Below are positions 59,508 through 64,000 of a DNA stretch of 64,000 nucleotides, in pieces (positions within the stretch are counted from its first letter, which is position 1; every line of letters begins with the position of its first letter). The translations under genes and the position numbers were made by a program. The notes under the pieces were generated by a model. That model was given only the letters and a program-made list of their open reading frames with translations, searched no databases and was not told where the DNA came from. Source of the stretch: Pseudocercospora fijiensis CIRAD86 (Eukaryota; Ascomycota; Dothideomycetes; Mycosphaerellales; Mycosphaerellaceae); the NCBI RefSeq assembly GCF_000340215.1, contig NW_006921539.1:1560507-1624506 (forward strand). Reading direction: 5' to 3'.

Positions 59508-60446
59508 ATGGCAGCAGCAGCTGTACAGAACCCGCTAGGGCGCACCGACTGGGCGGAAGATGAAGAAGACTCCGGACTCACGCAAACTATTCCACCACCA
59601 CAAATTACCAAGAACAAGGACGGCACAGAGACAATAGTGACGGTGTTCATCAACGAAGATGGCAAAAAGGTCAAGCGCACGCAGCGCATCCGGCGGACCG
59701 TCGTCAAGAAGCGAGAGAATCCGCGCGTCGCTGAGCGAAGAGCATGGCCAAAGATGGGCCCCGAAGCAGGCAAGCCACCAGGCCCACAAGCAGACACAAC
59801 CACTCTCGGCGAGAACATCATCTTCAAGCCCGTCGTCGGCTTCAAGGCCAGTGGCGCTCAGCAGGAGAAGAACCCAGAGGAAGACAAGAAGGCAGATGCG
59901 CTGAAGAAGATGCAAATCAAGTGTCGTATCTGTCAGGGAGACCACTTCACCACCAAGTGTCCTTTCAAGGATACCATGAAGCCAGAGGGAGACGACGCAG
60001 CACCGGCGGATATGGACTCCATTGCAGGCGACACTGGAGGCGGTGGTGGAGGCATCGGTGGTAGCTACGTTCCGCCCCATCTGCGCAAGGGAGCAGGTGC
60101 GACTGGAGAGCGGATGGGAGGCAAATACGAGCGCGATGATCTTGCGACGCTCCGTGTCACGAACGTAGGTTTCAAATCTGCCCCGAAAGTGGCAACCCAT
60201 AGCTGACATATTTTGTAGGTCTCCGAGTTCGCAGAAGAAGGCGACCTCCGCGACATGTTCGAGCGCTACGGTCGCGTCACACGCGTGTTCTTGGCCAAGG
60301 ATCGGGAGACCGGCAGAGCGAAGGGCTTTGCGTTCGTTAGTTACGCGGATCGCTCTGATGCTGCCAGGGCGTGCGAGAAGATGGATGGATATGGTTTTGG
60401 TCACTTGATCTTGAAGGTAGAGTTTGCGAAGAAAAGCACTACTTAG
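59508..60446 (+). CDS. Translation initiation factor eIF3 subunit G
   Basis: Two exons, 59508-60164 and 60219-60446, 294 residues; the 54-nt intron (branch CTGAC) splits the first strand of the RRM. The N terminus has DWAEDEED and the eIF3g region ([27 protein letters not shown]). A CCHC-type zinc knuckle [16 protein letters not shown] lies near residues 142-157, then a Gly-rich linker with [12 protein letters not shown]. The C-terminal RRM has [15 protein letters not shown] and the RNP1 motif KGFAFVSY. eIF3g binds eIF3i within the eIF3 complex on the 40S ribosome and helps scanning and reinitiation. Length and order match the fungal TIF35 proteins. Intact. Confidence 0.97.
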
Positions 60447-61118
60447 ACGGTAGTGGTAGTAATTGAGGCTACTGGCATGAAGCCGGCGCATCACGACAAG
60501 GTGCTAGATAGGGAATGATATACTCATTTCGGAAGCGCTTATGGACTGCACAGATTTCACACTTCACTGCTGGGTTTTGTCGACACCTTCTTGCGCGAGA
60601 TAGCAATGCTCACACGTGAAGAGGCCGAGACCGAATTTGACACCCTCCCGGTCGATTGCTGGACTCCATGGAGCAGCTTAAGCACTGTGCTTTCATGTAG
60701 ACGTTGACATCTCGGCTTCCTTGCAAGAACAAACTCCAGGAGGATAAGGTAACGAAGCACCGCCTGCGCATGGAAAGGAGGTGGGCGTTGGATGAGAAGA
60801 GTATATATAGAAGAGAGGCAGATAGAATCGAAGAAGATGTGAAATGGCACGCAATCCCACGTTCTGGTTCATCGAAAAGGAGCCCATTCATGTACCTCTT
60901 CACCCTCGTTTTCCAAGCTTGCTTCGACGTTGAGGGCATTGCTGTCATGTGCACGCAGTCACGAATCTGCCGCTTGCCGTTGAACTCATCCTGGCGAGAC
61001 TCCAGCCCTGGATGAAGAAAGATGGCACATGCACGAGAGAATCTGCTTCCCAACTGCTTTTGTCTTCGGGTATACATAAACATAAAGCTTTCTATCACTG
61101 TTGGCCTCAAGACCTGAC
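60447..61118. other. Intergenic between convergent genes
   Basis: About 670 bases between the stops of eIF3g and coatomer beta'; it must hold both 3' UTRs. No gene seen. Confidence 0.4.
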
Positions 61119-63808
61119 TTACTCAGCATCAATCTTCTCCGCCGTATCCGCAACCTCAGCAGCAACTTGGGCAGGCGCCTCCGCACCGTTCGTCGCAGGT
61201 TCGCTAACATCAATCAAATCCGCATGACTCCCACCCTCAGCCTCCAATTTCAAAACACTATCCCACTCAGGGAACATCTCCTCATCTTCGCCCGGAACAC
61301 CAACCAATCTCGCGACCTTACCTTTGCCGCTCTTCTCCAGGCTGCCTTTCCATTGCTTCGTGATGTCTTGTGCTCTTGAGGGCTTGTAAGTGTGCGCTGT
61401 AAATGCGGCCTCCGCGAGACGTCCTGTCTTGATTTGGAGATCGAGACAGCCGTCCACGTCGCCGAGGAGAAGTAAGCAGTCGTATGCGATGTTGTAAAGG
61501 CCGGAGTCCTGGGCTTTCTCGGCCACCCATCTTAGGCCTTCTTCATTGAGCGAGGATGAGTAGAACATGAGTAAACTGCTCAGGTCCTTGGCGTTTCGGA
61601 AGCATTCCTCAGCGACGACGAAGTCCCAGCCGGTGAGTGCTGCGTCGCCGACAAGTTTCCACTTGTGCTCTGCGTTTGCGTCGCGTGCTAATTCGAGTGC
61701 CGTGTTGAGTTCATTGAGCGATAGTGCCAGTTCGAAGCGGTGCTCGTTGTCTGTGGATACCTCGAGAGCTTGTTCCTTGTAGCCTTGTCCTTCGAGGAAC
61801 CTGGCGATCTTGGTCTTTTGGTCTTCAGGGATGTCGCCTTGTTCGAGCATTTCTAACGCACTTTCGAGCTCACCACGGAGTACAAGAGTCTGGAATTCGA
61901 TGACGCTGACAGAGAGGGCGAAGGATGTGACGTTGACGTCCTTGTCACAGATGTATACTCTGCCATCTCTGGGCAGGTATCCGAGGACGTAGTAGGGCTG
62001 ATCGAAGTGTGAGACCGTGTAGATTTGGTCACCGACGAGGTAATTGAGGCGGTTAGTGCTGTTGGTGTAGACGAAGCAGTCGCCAACCCATTGACCAGTG
62101 CGGACGCTAGACGAAACGTTAGTGATATGAACCGAAGGGTGTAGGCAAGCAAGCAAGCATACCTTTCGTTGATATCGCACACAACCTCGAAAGCATCTTC
62201 AACACCATCTTCGTCAACGCTGCCAGACTGCAGAGCAGCGACATACTGTTCTCGCGAGTATCGTAAGACATAATATGTGTCCTCGCAAGCCAAGCACACG
62301 AGCTCGCCAGATTCTGACCAGTAGACATTGCGAGGCTCGACCTCAATTCGGCGCACAAGCTTGCCAGTCTCCCAGTCGAAGAAGCCGACACCACCTTGAC
62401 CTTTGACACCAAGCAGAACGCCGCCACTTAAGCCCTCAGCAGTGAAGCCAACATTCACAGTGCCATCTCCAGCTTTTGGCTTGAAGTTGCGGAAGATCTT
62501 CACCGAGTACTGTGATTCCCGGATAGCATAGTCCTTGTCATTCTCTTTCGATGCCCAGGCAAAGTCCAAAGCGGAGCCGAAAGCCTGGTTACGAAGGGCA
62601 AGAGCAGTGTAGATGATGTATTCTCCATCTCCACAGACTGCGACGAATCTGCCATTGGGCGAGTGGATGAGTGTTTGGGGGTATATTTCTGTGCTTCCAA
62701 GGTCTTTTGATGCGAGTGAGACGGGTTGGTTGTCCTTGAGATTCTTGTCACCACCCTTGATGACTGATGTGAGGATTTCGGAATGTCGTGCCCAGATAAT
62801 CTTGCCAGATGCGTCCATGGAAACTGCCGGCTCCTCGCGACCCATCTTCACCACAACGGCACCATCGTCGAAACCCATGGCAATGCCCTGCTTGCCTCGC
62901 TGGTACGAAACACACCATGCTCGCTCCAGACCGTATGACAAAGACTGCTCGAGACGATACGTGTTCGCATGCCAGATTTTGACTGTGCCATCTTCTGAAC
63001 CAGAAATGATAACTGGTAGTTCTGGGTGGTAGCATGCGAACGAGACATTCGATGTGTGTCCTTCCAGAGTCGCGATCAATGCTTTTGTGGTGTAATCCCA
63101 AATCTTGACTGTCCGATCATCTGAGGTAGTGAGGAGGTATGGCTTGTCGGATTGTGGGTAGTAGTCGACGTGGTTCACGCCTTTTGTCTCGTGTGCTTCG
63201 AGGGTGAAATTGGGAGTGCTTGATCCGAGACTCCAGATCTTGACTGTTCGATCTAGACATGCGGATGCAAATGTGTTGGTATCTTTTGGATTGATGGCCA
63301 GTCCCATGACATAGTGACTGTGTCCCTCAAAGACTTGCACACACTTCCAACCCTTCTCCCAATCCCACAGCTTGATGGTCATGTCATCGCTGGCAGTAAG
63401 CACGAAGGGCTGGGTCGGATGTACGACGATCGCTCGGATGTAGTCTGGGTGTGCTTCGAAGGAGGTGATCTTCTCGGACGTGTTGTAGTTGTATACTCGC
63501 AATTGGAAGTCATCGCTGCCACACACAATCCAGTTCTTGCGGGCGACGAATCGTCCGGCGCGCACAGGCACATCAGTCAATTCAAAGGTCTTGATAATGC
63601 TCTGTGTTTCGTAGGACCATATGTAGACGTGGCCGCTGTAGAGAGTGGTGAGGATCCATGGCTCCGAGGCGTGGAAGTCGATGCCCTTAACACGCTCACT
63701 GCGCGCAAACAGTTGGCGCTGCAAATCGAGGTTAGCCACGAACGTTGACATCTTCTCCTCCGCCATGGCATGGCTTTGTTCAGCATATACCTTTACGTCG
63801 AGCCTCAT
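61119..63808 (-). CDS. Coatomer (COPI) subunit beta'
   Basis: Three exons, 63808-63791, 63718-62163 and 62106-61119, 853 residues. The first exon codes only MRLDVK; the 72-nt intron has a GGCTAAC branch and CAG end and joins to RQLFARSERVKGIDFH, the family N terminus. The intron is a multiple of three without stops, so it is easily read through as coding. The N-terminal half is a double WD40 propeller (TLYSGHVYIW, TASDDMTIKLWDWE, SACLDRTVKIWS, TTSDDRTVKIWDY, SGSEDGTVKIWH). The C-terminal half is an alpha-solenoid with TPR-like helices (AEECFRNAKDLSSLLMFYSS). The protein is part of the COPI coat that returns KKxx cargo from Golgi to endoplasmic reticulum. The second intron begins with GTATGCTTGCTTGCTTGC. 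Intact. Confidence 0.96.
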
Positions 63809-64000
63809 TGCGTCTGCCTGCTAATTCTGAATTGCTGTAATGCCGCTCGAAGCAAGGGACTGTCGAAGTGGAAGTGGAACAGCCCACTTGTCCCTTTCTG
63901 CCTTTCTCCCTGAACTCCTTCCCCTTCCCCTTCCCGATTCTTCCTGTATGCAGGTTCGTACAGAGCGACTCTGAGATGGAGCGGAAGAATCCGTCAAGGC
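63809..64000. promoter_or_regulatory. Coatomer beta' 5' flank
   Basis: 192 bases upstream of the coatomer start to the window edge. A pyrimidine-rich run (tccctttctgcctttctccc and ccttccccttccccttcccg) at 63890-63940 reads as a purine-rich strand toward the gene, common near fungal promoters. No more can be said. Confidence 0.35.

Overview
The window is nuclear DNA of a filamentous ascomycete (Pezizomycotina, probably Dothideomycetes; the class is inferred). The evidence is short GT-AG introns of about 47-75 nt with CTAAC/CTGAC-type branch sites, fungal families (sedolisin, Zn2Cys6 regulator, GT90, NB-ARC/TPR protein, hybrid histidine kinase), and long blocks carrying the mark of repeat-induced point mutation (RIP). 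In those blocks CA/TG is converted to TA on both strands while CG stays common.

Host genes, left to right: the 3' part of an amidase (1-1102) followed by a carboxylesterase relic; a CorA-like membrane protein (1762-3313, -); a secreted sedolisin (3571-5673, -, seven exons); a decayed hybrid histidine kinase (6305-7560, -); mitochondrial FAHD1-type acylpyruvase (7781-8734, -); a RIP-mutated Mutator-like element (about 9049-12081, -); the rRNA/tRNA acetyltransferase NAT10/Kre33 (12551-15748, -), divergent from a GT90 glycosyltransferase (16240-19454, +); a frameshifted NB-ARC/TPR gene (20215-22529, +); a metallo-beta-lactamase-fold hydrolase (22918-24087, +); a zinc alcohol dehydrogenase (24401-25674, +); a GNAT acetyltransferase (26375-27056, +).

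From 27098 to 47953 there is a nested transposon island. A Copia element (27098-32430) has 126-bp LTRs and the target duplication TCTAG. Next to it lies a pogo/Fot1-like DNA transposon (32475-47953), split in its coding region by a 12.2-kb Gypsy element (34502-46693) with 280-bp LTRs and a third ORF in the position where env would lie. A near-palindromic 23-bp motif recurs at ORF junctions of the Gypsy element and once in the Copia element. This is the most unusual signal in the window.

The right side holds a Zn2Cys6 regulator (49820-52122, -), a PIF/Harbinger transposon (54353-57613), translation factor eIF3g (59508-60446, +) and coatomer subunit beta' (61119-63808, -). The housekeeping genes (NAT10, eIF3g, coatomer beta') are intact; the broken genes belong to accessory families. 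Gene models, introns and repeats were worked out by eye and no alignments or searches were run.
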